Translations under genes and position numbers: made by a program | NCBI GenBank assembly: GCA_045540355.1 | Contig: JAZQHB010000090.1 | Location: 1 to 52,602 of the forward strand | DNA: 52,602 nt | Direction of reading: 5' to 3' | From: RGIG2945 sp045540355 | Lineage (GTDB): Bacteria; Bacillota; Clostridia; Oscillospirales; Acutalibacteraceae | The notes under the pieces: model-generated | Databases searched by the model: none | The model's input: the letters and a program-made list of their open reading frames with translations, nothing else | What the model was told of the DNA's origin: nothing | Part shown: positions 15,081 through 23,561 of the stretch, piece after piece | Layout of the letters: the number at the start of each line of letters is the position of its first letter | Position numbering within the stretch: the first letter of the stretch is position 1

Positions 15081-16471
15081 TTAAAGAAAGTGTGGAATGC
15101 TTTGTATGCCTGATATACATCAATTTTGGCTACCAATTCATACGGAGAATGCATTGAAAGCATCGGTACACCGACATCGACAACATCAATATCGAGATTT
15201 GCGATATACATTGCGACTGTTCCTCCGCCGCCTTCGTCAACCTTGCCGAGCTCGCCGATTTGCCAGATAACATTGTTATCATTGAAGAGCTTGCGAACCT
15301 TACCCATAAATTCTGCTGATGCATCAGATGTGCCTGCCTTGCCTCGTGCACCGGTGTATTTTGTAACAACGACACCACGGTTGAGATATGAGGAATTCAT
15401 CTTTTCTGAAACTGAGGGGAATGTCGGGTCATAAGCTGCATTTACATCAGCTGAAAGGCACTGTGTATTTCTGAAAACCTCGCTCGGCATGAAGCCGTTA
15501 ATTTTTGCGATATCCTCGATGAAATATTTGAGATATGAGGAATTAAGACCCGTATTGCCGTCGCTGCCTGTTTCTTCCTTGTCTGTAAGAACGCAGATTG
15601 ATGTGTAATCAGGTGCATCTGTATCAAGAATCGCCATAAGTGAAGGATATGCACAAACACGGTCGTCGTGACCGTAGCCGCCGATAAGACTTCTGTCAAA
15701 ACCGATATCAGCTACTTTCATTGCGGGTACGAGTTCAAGCTCTGCTGAAAGGAAATCTTCTTCAACGATTCCGTATTTTTCGTTGAGGATTTTCATTATA
15801 TTAAGCTTTACAAGATTTGCACCGCTATCGGAATTAAGGCGTCTGCTACCGATTATGATATTAAGCTCTTCGCCCGAAATACCCTCCGCAAGTGTGCGTT
15901 TCATCTGCTCTTTTGCAAGATGCGGAAGTAAGTCTGAAATAACAAACTGAGGCTCGCCTTCATTTTCACCGATTGAAACATCAACCGTTTCGCCGTCAGC
16001 CTTTATTACAACACCGTGAAGTGAAAGCGGAATTGCAGTCCATTGATATTTCTTGATTCCGCCGTAGTAGTGAGTTTTGAAATAAGCAATTTCGTTGTCC
16101 TCATAAAGCGGATTGGGTTTGAGGTCAAGTCTGGGTGAGTCGATGTGTGCAGCTGTAAGTCTTATTCCGTCGGTAAGAGTTTTTTTGCCGAATACGCAGA
16201 GAATAATCGACTTGTTGCGGTTGACATAATATACCTTGTCGCCTGCATTGTATTTCTTGTGTGCATCATATTCTGTGAAGCCTTTTGCTTTTGCAAGGTC
16301 AACGGAGTATTTTACCGCTTTTCTTTCTGTCTTACAGTCATTCAGAAATTTCTTGTAGCCTTCGCAGAATTCGTCTGCAACCTGAACTTCGTCACCCATT
16401 GTAACTACCGCAGGCTTCGGCTCCATAAAAAGTTTTTCTTTCAATAAATCAAATTCGTTTTTTTCGCTCAT
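15071..16471 (-). CDS. M18 family aminopeptidase
   Basis: 466 aa, full length. Metal-dependent cytosolic aminopeptidase acting on N-terminal residues of peptides (aspartyl aminopeptidase family). Motifs: TAAHIDSPRLDLKPNPLYE (His109 metal ligand), GYGHDDRVCAYPSL (bridging Asp), LTDKEETGSDGNTG (catalytic and metal Glu) and LSMHSPYE (C-terminal His). Ribosome binding site AGAAAGGA upstream of ATG 16471. The transglycosylase gene upstream ends 6 nt before it, forming a leftward operon with coaE. The final NFG-stop is encoded by the dispersed palindrome. Confidence 0.95.
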   Translation of the reverse strand: MSEKNEFDLLKEKLFMEPKPAVVTMGDEVQVADEFCEGYKKFLNDCKTERKAVKYSVDLAKAKGFTEYDAHKKYNAGDKVYYVNRNKSIILCVFGKKTLTDGIRLTAAHIDSPRLDLKPNPLYEDNEIAYFKTHYYGGIKKYQWTAIPLSLHGVVIKADGETVDVSIGENEGEPQFVISDLLPHLAKEQMKRTLAEGISGEELNIIIGSRRLNSDSGANLVKLNIMKILNEKYGIVEEDFLSAELELVPAMKVADIGFDRSLIGGYGHDDRVCAYPSLMAILDTDAPDYTSICVLTDKEETGSDGNTGLNSSYLKYFIEDIAKINGFMPSEVFRNTQCLSADVNAAYDPTFPSVSEKMNSSYLNRGVVVTKYTGARGKAGTSDASAEFMGKVRKLFNDNNVIWQIGELGKVDEGGGGTVAMYIANLDIDVVDVGVPMLSMHSPYELVAKIDVYQAYKAFHTFFNFG

Positions 16472-16477
16472 TTTATA

Positions 16478-17050
16478 TCAATCCTTTCTAAGTAAATCAG
16501 AATATACATCATACGCATCCATTACTTTTTTAACATAATAATTTGTATCATTAAACGGAATATTTTTAAGAGTTTTTCCGTCGTCGGAATACTCCTCATT
16601 TTCAAGCCATTCACTTACTCTTCCGGGTCCTGCATGGTATGCCGCAATTGCAGTTTCCGTAACTCCGTATTTATCAAGCAGATAATCTAAAAACCATGTG
16701 CCGTATTTTATTGAGGTTTCGGGTTCATACAGGTCTTCAAGCTCTGCATTGTCGTTTATGTGAAGCTTAATCCAGTCAAATGTCATCGGCAGAATCTGTG
16801 TAAGTCCGAGTGCGTTTTCAGAGGATTTTGCATTGGGGTCAAAACCGCTTTCAGTTTTGATTACCGCATAAACCAGAACTTTGTCAACATCATACTCTGC
16901 CGAATATTTTTCAACAAGCTGTGTGTATTCAATCGGATATTGCAGTTTTTCTATACCTTTATAGCATCCCCTGATTGCCACAATTATAATCACAAGTACC
17001 AGAATTAAAACCACCGAAGCTTTTATGATTCTGTCTACTCTTAATTTCAT
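16478..17050 (-). CDS. lytic transglycosylase, SLT domain
   Basis: 190 aa. Residues ~10-28 form an uncleaved signal anchor. The SLT/lysozyme-like domain covers ~40-175, with AVIKTESGFDP (catalytic Glu67), ALGLTQILPMTFDW (80-93) and AAYHAGPGRV motifs of Slt70-type transglycosylases. Cleaves peptidoglycan glycan strands outside the membrane. The start overlaps coaE by 4 nt (ATGA), so it is translationally coupled. Confidence 0.93.
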   Translation of the reverse strand: MKLRVDRIIKASVVLILVLVIIIVAIRGCYKGIEKLQYPIEYTQLVEKYSAEYDVDKVLVYAVIKTESGFDPNAKSSENALGLTQILPMTFDWIKLHINDNAELEDLYEPETSIKYGTWFLDYLLDKYGVTETAIAAYHAGPGRVSEWLENEEYSDDGKTLKNIPFNDTNYYVKKVMDAYDVYSDLLRKD

Positions 17051-17631
17051 ATCTTGTTTTCTGCCTTTCTGAGTTCATCTTCAAGGTTGTAGGGTTCATG
17101 ATTTCTGATAATCACATCAGCTTTTTCCGTATAATATTCGTCACTCTTTTGTGCATCCATTCTGAGTTTTGCCGCTTCTTCTGTTATGTTATCACGGCTT
17201 AAAATGCGTTGCAATCTTACATCATAAGGTGCCGTTACAACAATTATTATATCGCATTTTTTATCAAATCCGCTTTCAAAAAGTGCAGGTGCATCTATAA
17301 TAATTTTTTCAAAGCCGTCATTATGAAGTCTTTGAACTTCTTTATCCATATATTCTGTAATCATCGGATGCATTAACGAATTGAGCTTTTCGGTAGCTTC
17401 CTTGGTTGCAAAGCCTCTTTCGGAAAGCTTTTTGCGGTTTAAAGTGCCGTCGGGATTTATAACTTCATCACCGAAATTCTCCGCTAAAATCTTCAGCAGA
17501 GGACTTCCGACTTCAACAACTTTTCGGGCAATTACATCGGCATCAACAACGCCATAGCCTCTTTCAGATAAAATTTTTGAAACGGTCGATTTCCCCGACC
17601 CCGTTTTACCTGTTAAACCGATAATTTTCAT
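17047..17631 (-). CDS. coaE: dephospho-CoA kinase
   Basis: 194 aa, usual length. Final step of CoA synthesis: phosphorylates the 3'-OH of dephospho-CoA with ATP. P-loop GLTGKTGSGKST (5-16), VVDADVIAR (substrate region), IDAPALFESG and the lid segment RLQRILSRDNITEEAAKLR. Heads the leftward operon coaE-transglycosylase-M18 aminopeptidase. Ribosome binding site AGAGGA upstream. Confidence 0.95.
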   Translation of the reverse strand: MKIIGLTGKTGSGKSTVSKILSERGYGVVDADVIARKVVEVGSPLLKILAENFGDEVINPDGTLNRKKLSERGFATKEATEKLNSLMHPMITEYMDKEVQRLHNDGFEKIIIDAPALFESGFDKKCDIIIVVTAPYDVRLQRILSRDNITEEAAKLRMDAQKSDEYYTEKADVIIRNHEPYNLEDELRKAENKI

Positions 17632-17650
17632 GTCTGTCGTCCTCTAATAA

Positions 17651-17712
17651 ATTGGGTGAGGGCAAAGCCCTCCGTCAATTATTCATTCTTCAATATTCAT
17701 CATTCATTATTC
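17651..17712. repeat. hairpin plus ATTCATT-type iterations
   Basis: gagggc-aaa-gccctc hairpin (17658-17672) followed by degenerate iterations of attcattcttcaatattcat. This is the same architecture as the two inverted repeats that flank the four-helix-bundle gene near 43.5-44.0 kb. Confidence 0.6.
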
Positions 17713-17715
17713 GTT

Positions 17716-17750
17716 AAATCTAAATTTGTCCGATAGACAAATTTAGATTT
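17716..17750 (-). terminator. perfect palindrome overlapping the sua5 stop
   Basis: 15-bp perfect stem aaatctaaatttgtc / gacaaatttagattt with loop cgata. The stop codon of the Sua5 gene (17743-17745) lies inside the stem. It lacks a T run, so it is a 3'-end structure rather than a textbook terminator. Confidence 0.55.
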
Positions 17751-18771
17751 CTAATATTCTGAACGCCGCTGCTCTGAACAGTCTGTTGCAGACTGCAAGG
17801 CCTACGCCCGTCTGTGACGGACATCTGGCATAGACCGTCTTTGCATTTATTTCGTCAACCTGTCTTAATGCAGTAAAAAGTCTTTGTGCCTGTTCATCGG
17901 GTGAGTTTTTATCACCCATTGATACACACCGAACATCAAGTTGCTTTTCTTCTCCGTCAAAGCAGAGTGCAACCGTATTTTCATCAGCATTACTTTTTAC
18001 ATATTCTTTGAAGCTTTCAAAGCTTCCTCTTAAAATTATTACGCCCGCTTTGGGTGCATAATGCTTATATTTCATACCCGGTGATGCAGGAGTAAAATCT
18101 GCATCAATACTTTTTAATACACCGCTGTCTACCTCGACTTCGCCGAGTACTTCTCTTAACTGTTCAACCGTTACTCCGCCCGGTCGTAAAACCGTCGGAA
18201 CATCTTTTGCAAGGGTTATGACGGTCGATTCAAGACCGACCTCGGACTCGCCACCGTCTACGATTGCATCAATTCTTGTGTTCATATCATCGTAAACATA
18301 TTTAAAGCAAGTCGGACTCGGGCTTCCCGAGAGATTTGCAGACGGTGCTGCCAAAGGTACGCGAGATGCTTTGATTATTGCCGATGCGATTTTATTCGAC
18401 GGCATACGAACCGCAACCGTATCAAGCCCCGCACTGACAACAGACGGAATTTTATCTGATTTTTTAAGTATTATTGTTAGCGGACCGGGCCAGAAATTTT
18501 CTGCAAGCCTGATTGCATTTTCAGGTACACTTTCCACTAACGGATAAAGCTCATCGAGTGATGATATATGTACTATCAACGGATTGTCCTGCGGTCTGCC
18601 CTTTGCAATAAAAATCTTTGAAACTGCCGATTCATCAAAAGCATTCGCCGCAAGTCCGTAAACAGTTTCTGTCGGAATCGCAACAAGACCGCCGCAAGAT
18701 AAAATCTTTGCAGCTTTTGCTATTTCCGCTGTATCTTCGGCGGTTTTGATTTTAATTACTTCTGTGTTCAT
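17743..18771 (-). CDS. L-threonylcarbamoyladenylate synthase (Sua5-type TsaC)
   Basis: 342 aa, two domains. Residues ~10-205 are the YrdC/TsaC domain: GGLVAIPTETVYGLAANAFD, KGRPQDNPLIVHI, WPGPLTIILKK, VAVRMPSN, PLAAPSANLSGSPSPT, DGGESEVGLESTVI and RPGGVT. The C-terminal Sua5 domain (SPGMKYKHYAPKA onward) marks the long form. Makes threonylcarbamoyl-AMP for t6A37 of ANN-reading tRNAs. Lies between prfA (upstream) and coaE (downstream), with palindromic repeats on both sides. Confidence 0.95.
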   Translation of the reverse strand: MNTEVIKIKTAEDTAEIAKAAKILSCGGLVAIPTETVYGLAANAFDESAVSKIFIAKGRPQDNPLIVHISSLDELYPLVESVPENAIRLAENFWPGPLTIILKKSDKIPSVVSAGLDTVAVRMPSNKIASAIIKASRVPLAAPSANLSGSPSPTCFKYVYDDMNTRIDAIVDGGESEVGLESTVITLAKDVPTVLRPGGVTVEQLREVLGEVEVDSGVLKSIDADFTPASPGMKYKHYAPKAGVIILRGSFESFKEYVKSNADENTVALCFDGEEKQLDVRCVSMGDKNSPDEQAQRLFTALRQVDEINAKTVYARCPSQTGVGLAVCNRLFRAAAFRILEI

Positions 18772-18812
18772 ATTACTTCTTCTGTCTTTTTAAGTTATGT
18801 GATATGGGCGGA

Positions 18813-18931
18813 TTCGCCAAAATGTAATTTTGTGATAAATTTGTTCAGAGTGCCGTTTTGAGCAAGGCGATAGTATCGAGATACATCGCCGAACGAAAAA
18901 TGGTGCTATGGGCAAATTTAGCCAAAATTTA
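18813..18931. repeat. dispersed palindromic repeat, copy 2
   Basis: About 115 nt nearly identical to the copy at 14964-15080 (same gttcagagtgccgttttgag and aaaaatggtgctatgggcaa segments; loop region differs, cgag instead of atgtg). It ends at the stop codon of prfA (18929-18931), in the same orientation to the gene as copy 1. Confidence 0.85.
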
Positions 18932-19999
18932 ATTTTGTGCTTTGAGTTTTTCGGCCGTATCCGCGTTTATAAGTGCGTCAATCAACTCTTCAAGGTCGCC
19001 GTTAAGGATTGCTTCGATTTTGTGGAGTGTAAGTCCGATTCTGTGGTCGGATACACGACCCTGCGGATAGTTATATGTGCGGATTCTTTCACTTCTGTCA
19101 CCTGTGCCGACCTGTGCTTTTCTTTCGCCTGCAATAGCTTCGTTCTGCTTTGCGATTTCGGCATCAAGGATTCGTGAGCGAAGAATTTTCATTGCCCGTT
19201 CTTTGTTCTTGTGCTGACTTCTTTCGTCCTGACATTCAACTACTATACCTGTGGGGAAATGTGTGATGCGGATAGCTGATTCTGTTTTATTAACATGCTG
19301 ACCGCCTGCACCGCCCGAACGGTAAGTATCTATCTGTATATCCTTTGGGTTGATTTCAACATCAACCTCCTGTGCTTCGGGTAAAACCGCAACTGTTACG
19401 GTTGAAGTGTGTATTCTGCCCTGGGATTCCGTTTCGGGAACTCTCTGTACTCTGTGAACCCCGCTTTCGAATTTAAAACGGGAATATGCACCCTCGCCCT
19501 CAATCATAAAGCTGATTTCCTTAAGACCGCCAAGCTCTGTTTCGTTAGCATTTAAGACATCTATCTTCCAGCGTTTTGACTCGGCATACATCGAGTACAT
19601 TCTGAAAAGTGTATTTGCAAAAAGTGATGCTTCTTCGCCGCCTGCACCGCCTCTGATTTCAACTATAACATTCTTATCATCATTCGGGTCACGGGGTAAA
19701 AGTAAGACTTTCAATTCCTGTGTAGTGGTTTCCATCGCTTCACGGCTTTCTTCGTACTCAAGCTGTGCCATATCGCGAAAATCCTTGTCTGCTTCGCTGT
19801 CATCAAGGATTGATTTTGCTTCTTCGAAATTTCTTGCAGCTGTTTTATATTCTCTGAACTTTTCAACTATGGGGGTAAGACGCTTTACTTCCTGCATAAG
19901 GTCACGGTATTTATCCATATCGGAAACAATATCGGGGTCACATATGAGTTCATTTACATGCTCAAAGCGTTCTTCAACCTGTTGGAGTTTGTCAAGCAT
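18929..19999 (-). CDS. prfA: peptide chain release factor 1
   Basis: 356 aa from ATG 19999 (AAGGAG, 7-nt spacing). Recognises UAA/UAG and triggers peptide release. Has the GGQ loop (SGGAGGQHVNKTESA, GGQ at 232-234) and the RF1 anticodon-mimic PxT motif as PET (188-190) in RVPETESQGRIHTS, which distinguishes it from RF2 (SPF). prmC is not adjacent. Its 3' end is fused to a palindromic repeat. Confidence 0.96.
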   Translation of the reverse strand: MLDKLQQVEERFEHVNELICDPDIVSDMDKYRDLMQEVKRLTPIVEKFREYKTAARNFEEAKSILDDSEADKDFRDMAQLEYEESREAMETTTQELKVLLLPRDPNDDKNVIVEIRGGAGGEEASLFANTLFRMYSMYAESKRWKIDVLNANETELGGLKEISFMIEGEGAYSRFKFESGVHRVQRVPETESQGRIHTSTVTVAVLPEAQEVDVEINPKDIQIDTYRSGGAGGQHVNKTESAIRITHFPTGIVVECQDERSQHKNKERAMKILRSRILDAEIAKQNEAIAGERKAQVGTGDRSERIRTYNYPQGRVSDHRIGLTLHKIEAILNGDLEELIDALINADTAEKLKAQN

Positions 20000-20043
20000 A
20001 GTTTTCTCCTTAAACAAAATTTATCATTCTATTATAACATATA

Positions 20044-20766
20044 TTATCCGAAAATGAAATAGCAAAGTGCATATAAAATCGGCTGATGTGCGATATAAAT
20101 TTCAAGTGTATGTCTGCCGATAAACGAAATCGGTTTTATTTCAAAGCTCTTGAGCTTTGCAGGGATTTTGGTAATCGTTAAGCTGCACAAGAACATTCCG
20201 AAGAAAAAGAGGAAAATCCACGGAAAAATCGGAAAATAATCCGCCGAGGCAAAACCGTCACAGGTAAAGCCTAAAGGGAACAAAAATTTTGTTGATGTTA
20301 AAAACTCGGGCAACTCCCAGATGAAAAATTTATCATTCGGCAGATTGTAAGTCAATACAAAAAGTGTTGCAGACAAAAACATTCCGATTAACGGGTGAAT
20401 TTTATCAAGTATCGGATTTAAAAAATATTTTATTATCATCGCACAACCGAGGAAAGAAAGCACGCCGAAAAGTATTTTCTGACCGGGCATAAAAATAAGA
20501 GTAACTGCAGTTACAACCAAGCCTCCGCCGAGGACAATCAGACCTCTTTTCAGACCCTTTTGAGTAAGTGATGAAACCGCACCCGAAATGAGTATGAATG
20601 TAACATAAATTGATGTCTGCCAGACGGTTGCCCACTCTGATTTGTACCATGACCAATCCTGGCCGAATATCATGACCGCATCATAGCTGAAGTGATAAAG
20701 AATCATACTTATGAGTGCAAAGCCTCTGATTGTATCGAATAATTTTATTCTGTTTTTTCTCTGCAT
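20044..20766 (-). CDS. membrane protein with HGSNAT-type catalytic domain (DUF1624-like)
   Basis: 240 aa with about 7 TM segments. The start RIKLFDTIRGFALISMILYHFSYD matches the heparan-alpha-glucosaminide acetyltransferase catalytic domain (RGxA, conserved His). The C-terminus ISFIGRHTLEIYIAHQPIL resembles acyltransferase-3 ends. Likely transfers acyl groups across the membrane to a sugar or lipid; substrate unknown. GGAGG lies upstream of ATG 20766. Divergent from the S1 protein. Confidence 0.8.
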   Translation of the reverse strand: MQRKNRIKLFDTIRGFALISMILYHFSYDAVMIFGQDWSWYKSEWATVWQTSIYVTFILISGAVSSLTQKGLKRGLIVLGGGLVVTAVTLIFMPGQKILFGVLSFLGCAMIIKYFLNPILDKIHPLIGMFLSATLFVLTYNLPNDKFFIWELPEFLTSTKFLFPLGFTCDGFASADYFPIFPWIFLFFFGMFLCSLTITKIPAKLKSFEIKPISFIGRHTLEIYIAHQPILYALCYFIFG

Positions 20767-20831
20767 GATGAATACCTCCGACTGTGCATTGCATATACTT
20801 TATTACGCAACGGAAAGGGTGAATACATATA

Positions 20832-21758
20832 ATGAAAAAAATCTTACCCGAAGGGTATAAATTCAAAACCGATGAAAATAAATTTTTCCTGTCATCAGCC
20901 GAAGCACTCAAAAAAGCCTGTGCCCTCGGCGAAACTGTCGAAGCAAGAGCAATACTCTGCGATAAAGAACATAATCTCCATGTTGACCTTGGCGTTATGA
21001 AAGGTATAATTCCGCGACCTGAGGGTGCAATAGGCATTGATGACGGAAGTGTCAGGGATATTGCCCTCATATCCCGTGTCAATAAAATTGTTGCCTTCAA
21101 AATACTGCGATTTGAAACAGATGCAAATATGAATACTTACGCAATACTCAGCCGAAAAGCTTCGCAAATTGAATGTCAGGAAGAATATATCTCTGCACTT
21201 CGACCGGGCGACATCATTGATGCCCGCGTCACACATATAGAAAGCTTCGGTGTTTTTGCCGACATCGGTGCGGGTATCAGTGCACTTTTACCGATAGACA
21301 GTATCTCCATATCAAGAATACCACATCCGACGGCAAGATTCAATGTTAACCAAGATATTAAAGCGATTGTAAAATCAATTGACGAATCAGGCAGGGTCAC
21401 ACTCACTCACAAGGAGCTTTTAGGGACATGGGAAGAAAATGCTAAAAATTTCTCTGTCGGCGAAACTGTGCCGGGGATTGTTCGTTCGGTTGAAAACTTC
21501 GGAATTTTTGTAGAGCTAAGTCCCAACCTTGCAGGACTTGCGGAAGTTACCGCCTCGGTCGAAGCCGATTATTTTGCAAGTGTTTATATAAAAAGCATAC
21601 TTCCCGACAAAATGAAAATCAAGCTGATCATCGTAGATGCTTTTCCGCAAACTTCATCTGAACCTACGCCTGTCAGATACTATACCGATTCAGAACACAT
21701 TGACTACTGGAGATACTCTCCGTTAAACTGCGATAAGATTATTGATAGTGTTTTTTAA
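20832..21758 (+). CDS. S1 RNA-binding domain protein
   Basis: 308 aa. Contains a divergent S1-like module (~33-110), a clear S1 domain (~124-195, RPGDIIDARVTHIESFGVFADI) and a second clear one (~207-270, VGETVPGIVRSVENFGIFVEL). Architecture resembles ribosomal S1-like proteins of Clostridia but is shorter and not fused to ispH. Probable RNA or ribosome binding; specific role unknown. Initiation region is weak (GGAAAGGG about 12 nt from ATG). A MITE-like element starts 9 nt after its stop. Confidence 0.85.
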   Translation: MKKILPEGYKFKTDENKFFLSSAEALKKACALGETVEARAILCDKEHNLHVDLGVMKGIIPRPEGAIGIDDGSVRDIALISRVNKIVAFKILRFETDANMNTYAILSRKASQIECQEEYISALRPGDIIDARVTHIESFGVFADIGAGISALLPIDSISISRIPHPTARFNVNQDIKAIVKSIDESGRVTLTHKELLGTWEENAKNFSVGETVPGIVRSVENFGIFVELSPNLAGLAEVTASVEADYFASVYIKSILPDKMKIKLIIVDAFPQTSSEPTPVRYYTDSEHIDYWRYSPLNCDKIIDSVF

Positions 21759-21767
21759 GAATATACG

Positions 21768-22007
21768 GGGGATGTAAAAAAAGCGAAGACCGCATAAAAC
21801 AAGATAAATCAAGGGGGCTTACAAGTCTGATGCTTGTAAGCCCCTTGAAACAATCTAAAAAACGGAAAATATTAAAAATTTTGTGTTTTATGCTACGAAC
21901 AAACCTCGCCTCTCGCCGTACCTCTGTACGCCTTCGGGCAAACAAAATCAAGCCTTACGCCTTGATTTTGCTCGGTCTGTCCGTTCTTCATCTTTTTTCC
22001 TATCCCC
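21768..22007 (+). mobile_element. 240-bp MITE-like element, copy 1
   Basis: Terminal imperfect inverted repeats: left end ggggatgtaaaaaaagcgaa, right end ending cttttttcctatcccc (reverse complement ggggataggaaaaaag). Internal hairpins: caagggggcttacaag/cttgtaagccccttg (21811-21847) and caaaatcaag/cttgattttg (21942-21971). The first 164 bp recur at 52439-52602 with only two single-base indels seen. No transposase. Placed 9 nt after a stop codon. Confidence 0.8.
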
Positions 22008-22016
22008 TAAAAATGA

Positions 22017-22055
22017 GCTGTAAAAAAACGAAAGTTTTTTTACAGCCCCTTTTTT
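22017..22055. terminator. intrinsic terminator, bidirectional
   Basis: 13-bp perfect stem gctgtaaaaaaac / gtttttttacagc with gaaa loop, T-rich on both sides, ending 2 nt from the stop of the leftward secreted protein gene. Confidence 0.8.
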
Positions 22056-22056
22056 A

Positions 22057-23457
22057 TTAAGATTTAATTGTTTTAAAATTACTTCTGATTTCGTCAGTTG
22101 TACCTGTTGAAAGGTAGAATGTATATGAGGTCGGGGTGAAGCTTTTGAAAGAATACTTTTCAATTGCGGCGATGTAAGATGTCGGACCTTCAGTTGCCGG
22201 GTCCGCTGTTTTACACTCACCTCTTGCGAAAACTCCTGCAAGATACTCTACATCATTCGGCACATAAAGACCAATTCCGAAGCTGTCATCAAAATCACCG
22301 ATAAAAGCTGTCCAATTTTCTGTGGATTTGAAATGGGGATAACCTGCATCGGGCCAGAAAATCAAGTCGTTTTCATAGGAGAGGTTTTTGTCATTTGTCC
22401 ATGGTTTATCACCCGAATAATAAACAAATCGGTTAAGAGGCTCCACACAGTAAAATGCCGGACATTCCTGAGCTCTGTCGGGACTTGAGCCGGGGTAACC
22501 TGAAAAGTCGACTACTCGACATACAGCCTTAACAAGTCCTTTTTCAAGCGAATAAGTCGCTTCCATATAAGTCTGAGCACTGTCTTCTTTCGGCTTTGCC
22601 CAGTCAAGCGGACGACATTTGATGTAAATATTATCATCGTTTATTTGTATGTCGACAATTTTTGCAGCTTCGTTATAAACATTACCTCCCTGTACGGGGT
22701 TGTAATTCCACTTTTTACCGTTATAATAGCCACTTGTATATTGGTCACACTCAACCGTGCCGTAATAGGATTGCTGAACAAGTCGGCCTGTATCGTGAGC
22801 GTTTATAAGGTTTACATGACTACTTTTAACTTTTGCATCATAGCGTTCAGATGCATTGGAGTCAACCTTGGTAACACCGTCAACAATTACTGCTTCAACG
22901 GAAGATTTTTTGTCTTCGAGATAGGACAACGAGCCACCCCAGGCAAGAGTGATTCCGAGCTTGTGTTCATCGTTTTCAATGTAGATTTCATTATCTAAAA
23001 CCTTTCTGTTATAAAGACCGATTCCTGAGAGCTCAAAGTCATATTCTGTTTTATCAAGTGAGGCAAAAGAAACGGAGAGGATTTTATTGGCTTTTGCCTT
23101 ATCAAGATAGCCGTCAATAAAAGAGAAAAATTCTGCATTTTCTCCCGGCTCAAGGAAAAATTCTTCGACTATTGTTTTCAAGTTGATTTGATAAGTAATC
23201 GTTCCTCTTACATACGCATCACTTGAATACTTTATTCCGAAATAGTTGAAGTAATCTGTATTCAGTTTACCAAAAGAATAAGATGTTTTGGAATGCAATT
23301 TGGTTTTTTCAAAATCAACCGTCTCACCGTTTATCATAATCTCATTTTCCTCCGTCGGAATTGAAAATTCATTGTCAAAACTACCGGGAAAATAACTGAA
23401 AAGAAAAGAGTTCAAGGCAGTTATTATTGATATCAAAAATGCAAGTAATTTTTTCAT
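22057..23457 (-). CDS. secreted protein of unknown function
   Basis: 466 aa from ATG 23457 (AAAAGGAAA upstream); a longer reading to 23502 runs into promoter sequence. N-terminal signal peptide or anchor (KKLLAFLISIITALNSFLF). The rest is beta-rich and extracellular in style, rich in aromatics: LGITLAWGGSL, INAHDTGRLVQQSYYG, YMEATYSLEKGLVKAVCRVVDF, SYENDLIFWPDAGYPHF, AFIGDFDDSFGIGLYVP. The HDTGR..QSYYG and W-rich segments suggest a carbohydrate-binding or glycan-processing protein, but I recognise no family and assign no function. Confidence 0.75.
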   Translation of the reverse strand: MKKLLAFLISIITALNSFLFSYFPGSFDNEFSIPTEENEIMINGETVDFEKTKLHSKTSYSFGKLNTDYFNYFGIKYSSDAYVRGTITYQINLKTIVEEFFLEPGENAEFFSFIDGYLDKAKANKILSVSFASLDKTEYDFELSGIGLYNRKVLDNEIYIENDEHKLGITLAWGGSLSYLEDKKSSVEAVIVDGVTKVDSNASERYDAKVKSSHVNLINAHDTGRLVQQSYYGTVECDQYTSGYYNGKKWNYNPVQGGNVYNEAAKIVDIQINDDNIYIKCRPLDWAKPKEDSAQTYMEATYSLEKGLVKAVCRVVDFSGYPGSSPDRAQECPAFYCVEPLNRFVYYSGDKPWTNDKNLSYENDLIFWPDAGYPHFKSTENWTAFIGDFDDSFGIGLYVPNDVEYLAGVFARGECKTADPATEGPTSYIAAIEKYSFKSFTPTSYTFYLSTGTTDEIRSNFKTIKS

Positions 23458-23488
23458 TAGTATTTCCTTTTCAAATGTTAACAATAGA

Positions 23489-23518
23489 ATTATATAATAC
23501 ATCTCATTTTGATGTCAA
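23489..23518 (-). promoter_or_regulatory. promoter of secreted protein gene
   Basis: Minus strand TTGACA (23518-23513), then TATAAT (23494-23489) with 18-nt spacing, or TATATA with 16. Confidence 0.6.
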
Positions 23519-23520
23519 GA

Positions 23521-23554
23521 AAAACCTCCGAGGAATTGCGGTTACTCGGAGGTT
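23521..23554 (-). terminator. terminator of the ribosomal protein operon
   Basis: aacctccgag / ctcggaggtt stem ending in T5 on the minus strand, starting 8 nt after the rplQ stop. Ends the S10-spc-alpha transcript and separates it from the secreted protein promoter. Confidence 0.85.
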
Positions 23555-23561
23555 TGTTTGA

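Noticed and set aside
21739..22241. Minus-strand ORFs of 70 and 97 aa in and beside the MITE-like element
   Set aside because: They are readings through palindromic repeat DNA and the end of the secreted protein gene, with no ribosome binding site and biased composition.
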